Below are positions 46,760 through 57,800 of a stretch of 64,000 bases of DNA, piece by piece. The notes below the pieces were generated by a model. That model was not told the origin of the DNA. It saw only the letters and a list, made by a program, of their open reading frames with translations, and searched no databases. Both the position numbers and the translations under genes were made by a program. The stretch is from Datnioides undecimradiatus (taxonomy: Eukaryota; Chordata; Actinopteri; Lobotiformes; Datnioididae), in assembly GCA_008933995.1 (NCBI GenBank), contig WARS01000065.1:1860001-1924000 (forward strand), given 5' to 3'. Each line of letters opens with the position of its first letter. Positions within the stretch are counted from its first letter, which is position 1.

Positions 46760-47325
46760 GTCCCCCTCTCTTCTGCTCCTCTCCCTAATCCATCCCCTCT
46801 TCCTTCCCGCTCCTCCATCTCATCCTTCTTTCCTCCCTCAGGTCGCTCTCCTTCATCTGTCTGTCCTCCGCTGGCTCACCGCATCCGTCCATCTCTCCAT
46901 CCCGACCTTTCTCTCTCTCTCTCTGTCTTCCTCGCACCATTGCCTCCCGGTCTGTCTCCCTCTTCCCCTCTGCCGTCCTTTCAGCCCTGTCAGTTTCTCC
47001 CTCCGTGTGTCTGCCGCTCACTCTGTCACTCCCATCGCTCCCTCCTCTCCCCTCCTCTCCACCCTCACCCCCCTCTCTCACTCCTCTCTCCTCCATCTCA
47101 TCTTTGTCACTCCCTCCTCTCATTCACATTCATCCTCTCTTCTCCCCTCCTTGACATCTGTCTATTCATTCATCTCTCCCCCTCCCTGTCCTTTACCTCA
47201 CCTTTGCCTCATCCACTCCCTCTCACGCCGCGCCGTTACTTTTGCCCCTCTCCGTCCTCGCTCCTTGTCCTCCTGTCTCGTCACTCCCTACCTACGTCTG
47301 TCACTCTCGCTCAGTGCTTTCATGT
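46760..47325 (+). repeat. long polypyrimidine tract
   Basis: About 560 bp are almost entirely C and T on the + strand, with scattered CA and TG words. This keeps two overlapping + frames open (46634-47446 and 46725-47333). Their products would be Ser/Pro/Leu/His-rich with no domain, so they are not called as genes. Confidence 0.9.
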
Positions 47326-48890
47326 GTCTGTGAAGGTGGAAAACAACCAGAGAGAGAAGGACTTGGAAGTAATTAAATCACATTGGCAAAGGCAGCTACA
47401 CAAGCAAGCCATTAAGTCAAATCCTTTGTGTATTTGCTTTGATTAGCGCCTGTCGAAAACAAGGGCAGCACTTTCCATGATGATGACGCCGCGTTCCCAA
47501 TAGAGCCCGACTGATGCTGGTTATTTAAGGACAGCATCATATTGACAAAGTCTGATAATTATGTATTCCAAGCTTTTCATTTTGTACTAAAATGCCAGTT
47601 AAAAAGCCAGTTTACTCTTAACCAGTAGATATTTTGGGTTTTTTTTAAGCTTTGGAAATGTCCCCAGAGCATTTTAACCAAACACTTGTCGTAAAACCTA
47701 TCCGTAGTCACGTCTCCTAAAGCGTTTTGTGTTTCCAGAGGTGTCTTTAAGTTAGGGGTCAGCAGCACAGACTCTACAAAGGATCATAGACATGTTGTAG
47801 GGAAGCTACAGGCAGCAGTGCGTCTCTGGGATCCTCTCGTTCCTCCGCGACCACATGTTGCTTTGTTTCTCTTTGATCATGAAGGTGACTCTGACACATA
47901 GGCTGCCGTAGTGTGAAATGAGTGTTTTTATGTGCACGATTTAGAGAATATTACACTGACAAAAGGGCCGAACGGAGAGTCACTATTATAAATCCTTCTC
48001 CTCCTTCAGCACCGCGGACAGCTCCATAGATTCATCAGTGCACGGCTGCACGGTCAGCCTAAAACAGCTGAATATGAGTTCTTGTAGAACTGAGGAAACG
48101 GCACAGCACAAAGACGAGTATAGTGTATATTGCTGAAGACAGTATGGTTTGTAAAACTGGGACAGTGCAATGCATTTCCCCGTTGTGCCAAATATGAGAT
48201 GCAGTACTGAATCTAGTGTCCTCAGACTGGCTCTGCACAAAGGCCTGAGACTCTGGGCCACTGAGCTGGTCCCTATCCAGCCTTGTTAGAGTATACAACA
48301 GCCTGGTCGGTGATACCAGGAACTAAATGCCCCCCTGTAAAGACTTCCACTTCAACGATTTCCCTGGAAGTTTCTGTTTTGCACTTTCTGTGGGTCCTAC
48401 TGGCCGACATTCGCCAGAACCTGTGAATCGGTGATAAAGAAGCCGCCGCTCCAAACAAACAGCCTTTTTGTAAAGAGCAGCAGCAGTTACAAGTCTAAAC
48501 TCACCACCTCAAACTTTACACAAAACCATCTTAATATTTTTCTCCATATGTCCTCCCACCTTCCTCTCCCCTGCCGCTGCTCCTCACACTCCCCCGTCTC
48601 GCTGATACCGTTTCTTCCTCCTCTGCAGCTCTTCTTCCTCCGCCTTCCCTGGATGTAGCTGCGATTGTTGTTGTCGTATCTCTTGCTTTTCTGCGCCGCT
48701 GCTAGCTTGACAAGGTGGTATCTTTTTGACTGAGAAGGCGTCCTCTCACTTCTCACCGCTGTGTTGTTTTTTTTTTCTTCTTCTTTTCGGTCCTATCTCT
48801 CTCTCAGCGGCGGTAATGGCTGCGTACACGAGTGTCAGCGAGGAGGCGGAATACCACAATCTATAATCAGAATGAATGCACGCACGCGCG

Positions 48891-48910
48891 CACACACACA
48901 CACACACACA
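48891..48910 (+). repeat. (CA)n microsatellite
   Basis: A CA run preceded by CGCACGCGCG. Confidence 0.9.
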
Positions 48911-49534
48911 TATGTGCAGGCTCACTCTCATTCACAGATGCATACAAAAATACGCCCCCGTATTCAAAACATTTTGATGTCTAAAGGCATCGACGGGGAC
49001 TCGCACACACTCGCACAAGGCAAAAACATTGCACAGGAACATTATACGAACACCTATTCATCTGTCCCCCTGCATTACTGAACTCCTGCACAATGCAAGC
49101 GATTCTGTCTGATGCGTCTACAGAGTGCATCACAAAATGTGAGATACATGCAAGATATAGTTTGTCTGGGAGGTATTTTGTGTGTGTGTGTGTGTGTGTG
49201 AGGGGGAGATGCTTGTGTACGAGACGTTTGTCTGAAAGGCATAAGCGTGAGTGTTTTTGTGAGGCCGCCTCTGCATTCAGCTGCAGCTCTGCCTTTGAAC
49301 TTCTCCTCTTTCAAGGTTCAATTTGTCCATAATTTAGCTGTAAACGATCTTTCCTTTGTGCGTCGAGTGTGTGTTTGTCAGCACCGGCATGCATCCGGCG
49401 CGCGCGTGTGTGTGTGTGCCGCGCATGTTTCCGTCAAGGGACATTGCACATTTTGTTAGATTGGTGGACAGGAGTCCTTTAGATCCTAAAGTGATGTAAT
49501 TATACCCCCAGGCTCACGCTGTGCCGGCCTCTGC

Positions 49535-49535
<1 letters not shown>

Positions 49536-49589
<54 letters not shown>
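49536..49589 (+). repeat. (TG)27 microsatellite
   Basis: A perfect TG run of about 54 bp. Shorter TG runs lie nearby at about 49180-49200 and 49405-49418. Confidence 0.97.
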
Positions 49590-49590
<1 letters not shown>

Positions 49591-52500
49591 CTGTATGCTG
49601 AGGAGAAAGGGAGGGATTGTGTGCCTGTGCCTGGATGACACGGCACCGGGAGAATGGGTTTTTGGGCTTTAATGCGGGGGCCATCTGGGAGCGTGCACAC
49701 GTGAGGAACAAGTGTTTGGCGCGCTCAGTCCAAACTTTCACTAAACTACATTAGCTGAAACAAAGTCCAGCAGCTCCCGGCTCATTTGCAGGACTTTCCA
49801 GGTTTTAGTTTCGTCAAGCCTCCACAGTGTTTCCTCAAGAACTCTGAGAAGTCTGACAAGTCGGCCATGTTAACGTGAAGACTTTGGAGGGAAAGGCCGT
49901 GTTCCCGTTGAGCTTTCCAGCAGTGCTCACACACAGCCTGTGCATCACACCATCTAGCTCCATCAATACAAACCCCCATACAAACCATTTCGAAGCTTAC
50001 ACCTTACCTGAACCACGTCTTAGCTTTTGATCCATTATAATATTTCATTTATGGAACATGATAAACACCGGCGTGTGGCTACAAGCTAATACACGCATGC
50101 TCACCCACTGTTCTCTTTAATACTCAGGTGGATACATCATTAAATGGAGTCTGGTGTCAGCAGTGTTTCACGTGTTGAGCGTTACTCAAGTCAGGTCGCT
50201 GTCAGCTGCTTTGTCCAGAGAATGAAACTGAGTCACGTCTGTAAAATCTTAGCAAACTCTTCTGCTAATAAGCGTCTTTGAGTTGGATCAGAAACTGTAG
50301 AACAGCTGCTTAAAGAGAGAGTTTAGTCGACAGTTGAATTTCAGGAATACGTGGGTATTTGGTATTCTGTTGGTGAAAAGGGAAAAGAGCAGGAGCATGT
50401 TTAAAAAGCTTTGAGTCGGTTTTGGTGCTTAATGCACTTTGTTAAATTGATGCCAATTTTCTGCTCTTTTCATACTTATTGTTATTATAACACAGCCTCT
50501 CTCTTATAGAAAAAAAGCTCTTCAAGAAAAAACACCGTGTGACAAACACAGCCTCACCTCGGGGTCCTCTCAAATTTTGTCTTTTCACTGCGCCACAATA
50601 GCACTAAACGGCTGAAACAGTCGTGGGTTTACAGCTTTTTGAAATGTTTTGGCTGTTACAATCTGAAAACACTGCAAAACTTTTGGAAGAATGTCAGAGG
50701 AGGGGTGAGCGGATCAGGAAACGACAACAGACACTCAGCACGCCGAAGCAGTGGACCTTTTAATGCTGCACACACTCAGTACACGCCAGTAAAGAGCGTA
50801 TAGTGTTTGCATGCCTTTCCTGCTGATATAGGATTTCAGACACAGCTAGTATTTTATTTCAAAAGAGAGTGACATGACATGATTTAGCAACATGCCCAGT
50901 ATTGGATGTCGGCAGTAGAGTTTGACTGACGAGGGCTTTTGAGGACAGATAAGTGCATTTTGAACGGGAGCCACGAAATTTTGTGCAGCATCTTTATTTC
51001 AGCGTTTTCGTGCCAGTTTGTTTCCATTCTTGGCAGGAACACAAAATGCCTCTGAAGCAGCTTCTAACCCACAGGAAAAGACAATAAAACCGCTTCTACT
51101 GCGCCGTAGTGATAAATAACATGTTCCCGTAGACAGTCGGCGCAGGATTGAAAATAAAATCTCCGAGGTCATTAAGCAAACTGCGCCGAATCCATCATAG
51201 AGGCGCTGAGTGTCGGTGATTGGTCGACGCTCGTTTTAAACCAAAAATCCAATAAGGTGCAGATATTATATTGATGGACCGATGACGGACTTAGGAGTGA
51301 TTTGCATTTACACCGCAGCGCAATAAAGCACTCCCTCTGAAGTGCGCATAATAAACCTGTTCATGCATGCTTGCGTTGAAAGTCATTAAACGTCCATTTC
51401 GAATCATTTCAGGTTACGGGCATCGCTCAGACGACCAATATTGATCGTTTCAGCCGCGTAATATTGATCATCTGCATCATGTATCTATTGTTTCGACCCC
51501 ATTGAAAACCAGCGTTGGCGCGACACAGTCTGATTCTCGCTCGCTCTTGTGTTGTGACGTCATAGACCCAGAATCTCCTGCTCCGCGTTAAGCGCGAGGA
51601 ATAAAATTTGAAGTTGGTATTATCTAATAATTCATGTTCAATGATGCAAATTTGCTGCTTAAGAGAAAAAAAATGACTGTCATCACGCCCTCACTATGAG
51701 CTAAGTGAATACCCTGCCATGTAATATTGCTGTTCGGAGGGAGTGTGTGTTTGTGTGCGGGGCAGGGCTGTAGAGAGATGCCTTCATTGCATTTAGCTGT
51801 AGAGAACAGCAGCAGGATGATCAGATGAAGAGGCCGCCATAAAGCCTGGCGTTGTTAGACTTGTCTTTACAGCAGAAAACAAGAGCGTTCCGTTGCGTTT
51901 ATTGCTTTTATTTTGGCAGCTTAGCAGATAAAGTGAATCCATTTCGATGTGTGCCAGAGAAAACTGAGTTAGCATTGTTTGGGGCTTTTATTGCAGTTTG
52001 GGTGCGTGCGCTCAGTAAAGTGCAACAACCATTTTCTCCCTAGGGTGTGACGCGTGCGCCCGCATTGATTCATATATCAGCACTTATAACCAGCGCGCGC
52101 TGCACCTGGTTATTTGTCTGTTTAGGCTGGCTAATTACTCTTAAATGACCACCCTCCATCTTCATCAAGCTGAGGAAGAGTGATGGAGGAAGAGAACGGG
52201 AGTGAGAGAGACGGAGAGAGAAACAGTGGCGCGCATTAATTGGCAGAGGGTCTGACAAACGAGGGGGTGGAAGCGGAGAGAGGGAACGGGGACATGAGGT
52301 GAATTCAAAGGAGAGCGGAGCGACCCCGGAGCCGCTGCGGGAATAAAGCCCAGCAGCCCGCCGGACCACAGCGTCAGGCCTGCGTTGGTCAGATACGTTT
52401 GATTCTGCATTAATACATTTCGCTGTGACACCATTTGCTGCGACGCGTTGTCACGCCTCGTCTCAATCCTTCCATTTGTCATTGAGCCGCTTTTCTTTCC

Positions 52501-53507
52501 ACTTCTTTTCAGCTTGTGTTGCGATTTCTCCCTCCTTTTTATCCCACACTGTTTTCTTTCTCTTCCTTTATCTTTGCCTTCCCTGCCTTTGTGTAACGTT
52601 GCGGCGTAACAGCCAGCTCTCTTGGCTTTGATTTCCTTTTTTTTTTTTTTTTTTGAACGTGGGAGTTGGAGGAGTTGCTGCCACATCAGCAGTTATCCTC
52701 CCTCTCCCTCTCCCTCTCCACTCTTTCCCGGGCCCTCTTGCGCTCGTTCATGTTTCTTGGCATGGCAAAGTAGAGAAGAGGATATCCCAGAAAAGGTCAA
52801 CTCACCATCGTTACACACTTGTTTAACAATTAACATGCTAAAACTAGTTACACGCCTGTTTGAGGAATGGCCACCATCGTCTCCTCCACCATGTGGAGTA
52901 ATTCTCCTCATGTTACTGCCCCTGCTTTCCATCTCCCTATCCTCTCTCCTCCTCTCTCCCTAACCTTCCTCCTCCTGCTCTCTGCTCTGCTCCTCAGGAC
53001 TTATATTTTCTTTATTTATATAGCTCATGGCTTATTGAATCTGATATCCCCCCCCTCCTCTTCCTTCTCCTCCCCCCTGCATGCCCCTGTCCATTTCTGT
53101 CTTCCTCAACGCCACAAGGAGTCACATGCAGCGGTAAACAATCTGCAGCGTCTCCTCTGGCCACACACGGCCTCTCTGCGTGCGCCTGCGTGTCTGTCCA
53201 CAAAATAACCGTTGACAGGGAAATACTGCTGAGCTGCATAGACGACATGCCTGGACGCCCTGTAATAAGCTAGATAATGGTTAGAATAATTGTAAGAGTG
53301 TGTATGTGTTTGAGTAAATTGTGTGTGAAGTAGTGATTACCTGAATCAGCCTTTATATTACAATGTGCTTTGATGTTTGTGTAGAAATTCAGACGAACGC
53401 GTGTCTGTAAGCGCCGCAGTATACGAGCGAACCCGGCTTCGGATATTCAGCTATTTTGTGTAGTTTGTGTGCGTGTGTTACAGTGTGCGCCCAAGCATCT
53501 GTATCTG

Positions 53508-53551
53508 TGCGCGCGCGCGTGTGTGTGTGTGTGTGTGTGAGCGAGCGAGCG
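53508..53551 (+). repeat. (GC)n(GT)n(GAGC)n compound microsatellite
   Basis: An alternating purine-pyrimidine run, GC then GT to about 53539, followed by GAGC units. A second TG run lies at 53734-53753. GC/GT alternation of this kind has Z-DNA potential. Confidence 0.9.
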
Positions 53552-54801
53552 CACGCGGAAGGAGTTTTGTTTGGTTTTGTGAGCACGTCATAAAATAATT
53601 TTAAGGTGATTATAATTGTGCAGCGAAGCGTACAGTGAGTGATTGAGAAGTAAGCAGATGAATATGAATGAGGGATGTAACCGCGTGTGTGTGCGCGCGC
53701 ACACGTCTGAACGTGTGTCTGGAGAATCTAATTTGTGTGTGTGTGTGTGTGTGAGAGGAGGAGAGAGTGTTGAGGCTATTTATGATAATAGGAAGGATGC
53801 TTATCGTGATTATAATCACAGCCGTCATTGTTTTTGGTTGAATGAAATGTTTTGTTTTTCCAGGCGCGCGGCAGAACTTGACTCCCCTCTAACATTAAGG
53901 CCTTTTTAATCTGACGTTTTAGACATTTACTGGACTGTACAATAAGGCCCCGCGCAAGCAGATAAAGATAATTACTCATCGTTTATGAATAGAGATAATT
54001 GTTGGGAGCCATTAGCAGCGAAGCAATAAGGAGACACAAGAAAGAGCAGAATGCAAAGAGCTAGTGTAACCTTTGAACACTAGGCTGCTTATCCACAGGC
54101 AGTTGGCATCCATTACTTTAATTACTGCGATAGGTTAAGCTTAGTAAAAATGTAAAATATGTACATTATTCATATACAGTATGTATACGACTGCAGAGAG
54201 GAGAGGAATTGTTTTTTCAGGGATATACAGTAGGATTGGGGTAGGATTCATCCTCTGGGGACCTTGAATTCATGCGCAATCAATGTCACCTGTGATGGGC
54301 ATCAGAGTTACCGGTGTCTCTAGACCGTGTTTCAGGGGTGTGTGTCGCGTCTGTGTGTGCAGGTTTGTCTCAACTGTGAGAAGAAGGCTTGGGGTTTTTG
54401 ACGCGTTCGCTCGATCACCTGCAGTTTCAGGATCTGCCGCTGTGCGCCCGAGCATTTGCACGCGAGCGACGGCGGCCGCGGCGCATCATCCCTGCATTCC
54501 TGTCCTCGTGTTTGCTTTTGTCCCTCCGTCCTGCGCAGACGGCAGTACAATGTTGATAGAGGGCGATTGTGTGGCGATTAACTTACAGTATGTGTCCTGT
54601 GCCACCGCACTATCCTCTTCACATGTGATCCTGACAAGACTGCACACGCCTACGAGAGCAACACCATTTAAACCCAAGGCTGGAATTAATGAAATCCTAA
54701 TTTGCATGAATTACCATGACCTAAATGATAAATTAAACTGTAATTTCCATACGTTCCGTCCAGTAATCCCCTTTGGATTCCTCCTAAGCCTTTTTCTGCA
54801 G

Positions 54802-54881
54802 GCTCGGGGCTCCCGAGCCAAGTCGTATCAAAGAATTGACGAAAACCAGAGGATTCAGCATCAAAAGGTGGTGGATCACGG
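54802..54881 (+). other. splice-flanked 80-nt open segment (candidate cryptic exon)
   Basis: A polypyrimidine stretch with acceptor tttttctgcag (AG at 54800-54801) and a donor gtaagg at 54882 bracket 80 nt without a stop in at least two + frames. One is the frame that would follow pc exon h: its split codon would become GAG and the segment would stay open. Because 80 is not a multiple of three, inclusion would shift the downstream pc frame. The segment does not match PC protein, and I recognise no other family. It opens with an 8-bp hairpin (54801-54808 against 54812-54819). It may equally be chance. Confidence 0.2.
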
Positions 54882-57800
54882 GTAAGGCCCTGGGACAGAC
54901 AGGCGTTTGGGGATAGCAGCAGGAGAGGGGATACATCAGTCTTCTCCCCAGCTGAAAGAAGTGTCTCCTGCTTTTATTTCTTTCTTTCTTTCCTGGCTTC
55001 AAATGTCTGCCTCCAAAGAGAGGCAGCAAAAGCTGCTTGGATCGAGCTGAAGACTCCCTAATGAAGATGTCAGTTTTATTTCTGTCTTGATTGTGAAGTC
55101 GTGAACCACAAGGGATTTGTCAAGCACCGATCCCCTTCGCGTGTCACACTCCACATCCGAACCCACCGAAGCCTGCGAGAAAAAAAAATGGTGCTGGAGC
55201 GTTGTCTGTTTGAGCCGACCAATCGCAGGTCATGTTTGTCAATATTGCTCGCTCGTCACTCCCCCGCACACCACGTAGCAGACTGGATACCAGGTGCCGC
55301 CGCTTGCATTCAAATGATTCAGCAGCCTGTTCGTCAGAGAGCTGTGAGTGGAATATAATGGGGAGAAATGACAGATGAAATCCCTCCCAGCCAGACATAA
55401 AGGAAGCTTTGCCGCTTTGCCGGGCTGTCTCGCACGCAGCAGGCTTACATATCGGTGTATCACGCTGGGAACCCTGTCGAGAAGATCATTTTATTTAAAA
55501 AGGCGCGCGCATAAATTGTCTTGGGTGCCTCTCTATGTGCCTGACTCTGTTCTCTCTCACACGCTAGCACACGTATACAGTGCATTCATACATCAAAGAT
55601 GCATCTGCAGTCGGCTCAGAGCTTTGGGTTTAATTAGGACGGGTTCCTGCTGGGATTTGGTATATGGCGAGGAAGAGACCCCGCGACTCCAGCCCCGCTG
55701 CACGCTCACACCGTTATGTTGCGCGGTTCATTTGTCCAAAACCTGTAAATGAAAATTCCAGCAGTGAGGATCGCTGCAGATGTCGAGTGCACGCGTGGAT
55801 CAAAAGTTGTAAATAAACCCTCAGACGATGGGACTAAGTGATGAATTACTTTTGTGCATTTTCCTGTGATTCCTTACACTCCACATCAATTAGAGTTTGA
55901 TCTTTTTTTTTTTTTTAAAAACTCAAGTGGCGTCCTTGAGCAGCCTGTCCTGGATGCATATACGCACAAATATGCACATATATTATCAGGTTCATTTACA
56001 GCTGCGACCTGTTGATTGTTTAATATCTATTTATAGGGACCTTCTCAGTTTAATGTATGCTGTCTTTATAGGTTAGAGGTAAATGGGATCATTAATACAT
56101 TAATCTAGATTTTGCACCTTAGAATTCTGTGAGGCCTTGTTTTATTATGAAGGGCTGATATTGATTATTGATGCTGATCTTTGAATTTCAGGATCCTTTA
56201 CAATAATCTACCCAATTATTGTACTTTTAAGGGACTCTGATGTTTTTACTTTTCTAGCTCCATATATATTATTTATATGATATATGATATATGACATGTC
56301 ATATTCTTAATTCATTTATACCTCCCCATTGCACAAAAGGAAGGGGATTTGGTTACAGACTTTGCATTTAAGGTGGCTTCTCATTGTCACAAAGTGTTTG
56401 CCTGATGGTCACGCACAGAAACGTATTAAATGAACGTAACACTGCAAAGTTAGACAGCGTGCAGGAGCTTATGCGCAACTTTTGGTCCACTCGTCCGTCT
56501 CCCACGCGCCTGCTTTACGAAAGGTGTCGCCGTGTCCTTGTGTTTCGAGTGTGCACGCAAATTTAAGTGTCTGTCATTTGCAGATGCCCCTGAATGCAGC
56601 ATTGTGTGTGCAAACGCTAACATGCGGCATCACAGAGAAATCAGGTGTGGGAGTTGAGGTCAGGATGCCGACAGTATGTTATAAGGTTAGAGCAGGTGAT
56701 GCACTAGATTAGATTAATAAATCCAATTAGGGAAGGCCAAGGCCCGGCAATTAATTGGTCCTGCTGAGGAGTATTGCTTGTTTCATATTAGCCAAAGCTC
56801 GTTGCAGCAACAAAAACACATCAGTGACACTACAGCACAGGCTGACGTGTTCCTTCACAACAGTGAGCGTATGTACCATACATACTCAATTGATCATCAA
56901 ATACTCTACAGCTGAGAATAGTCCCCAGCAAATGGACTATTTCCTCATGTTTCATTAGCGTGACGTCCAACCGCTCTATGGAAACTTGTGTTTAATTGGT
57001 TCAGTCCAGTGCTACCTAGGGTCATGGAAATATCTGCTTTATTCTGTGTTTAAAAAGGACTCGCCGTGTTAACTCTACATCCCATTTGTCACGTTTCTCC
57101 CTTTGTGTTCACCCTCTTCTTTCCTCCCTCTTTATCTTTTTCTTGTTACTGTACATTTTCCTCCTCCTGTATCTTCAGCCATGCTCTCCCCTCCGCACAC
57201 CTAACGCCCTCCCTTTTCACTTTAGTGCGTATAGTTTAATTTGTCATACGAATGCTGCGCGCACATGCCGAGCACAGTTCCCTCCACTTATCTGCAGCAG
57301 GGCTGAATTGAGTTATATCTCTTTGCCTATTTGCTGTCTCTCAGTTTTCTTTCCCCCAGTCTTTCTCTCCGTTAACTCGTGTACTAATGCTTCCCTCAAT
57401 ATTTCCTCCTCCCTCTGCACTGCGCCCCTCGTTCCTCTCTTTCATCTTGTATTTATTGCATCCGTCTCCTTCTCTCCCAGCTGTTCTCCCTCCACATTGT
57501 TGCCTCCGTTTTATTCCGCCACAGCTCATATTTTACATTTATCACAATATCTGGGCCGGGTCTGTGACTCATTATGCGAGTGTCTGTCTCTGTGTGTGTG
57601 TGTGTGTGGTTTTGATAACAGGCATGTTGTGTTTCCTCATGTGTTGTATGTGTGCCGCTCACTCGCTATCTTCCTGTGGGTGTGCCGAATGTGCAGGGTG
57701 GTTGCTGATGCATTTTTAACTACATGTGTACTTATGTGTGTTGCTGCGCAAATCTATGATTGTGTGTGTGCATGTGTCTGTGTGTGTGAGTGAGGGCTTA

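Noticed and set aside
46634..47446. Open frames of 270 and 202 residues on the + strand
   Set aside because: They are translations of a CT-rich tract (Ser/Pro/Leu/His), overlap in two frames, and show no domain or splice structure.
54283..54885. 200-residue + frame
   Set aside because: No family was recognised across most of it. Only its final splice-flanked 80 nt is kept as a weak exon candidate.
57086..57793. 235-residue + frame
   Set aside because: It is Ser/Phe/Leu/Cys-rich from pyrimidine-rich and TG-rich simple sequence, with no recognisable family.
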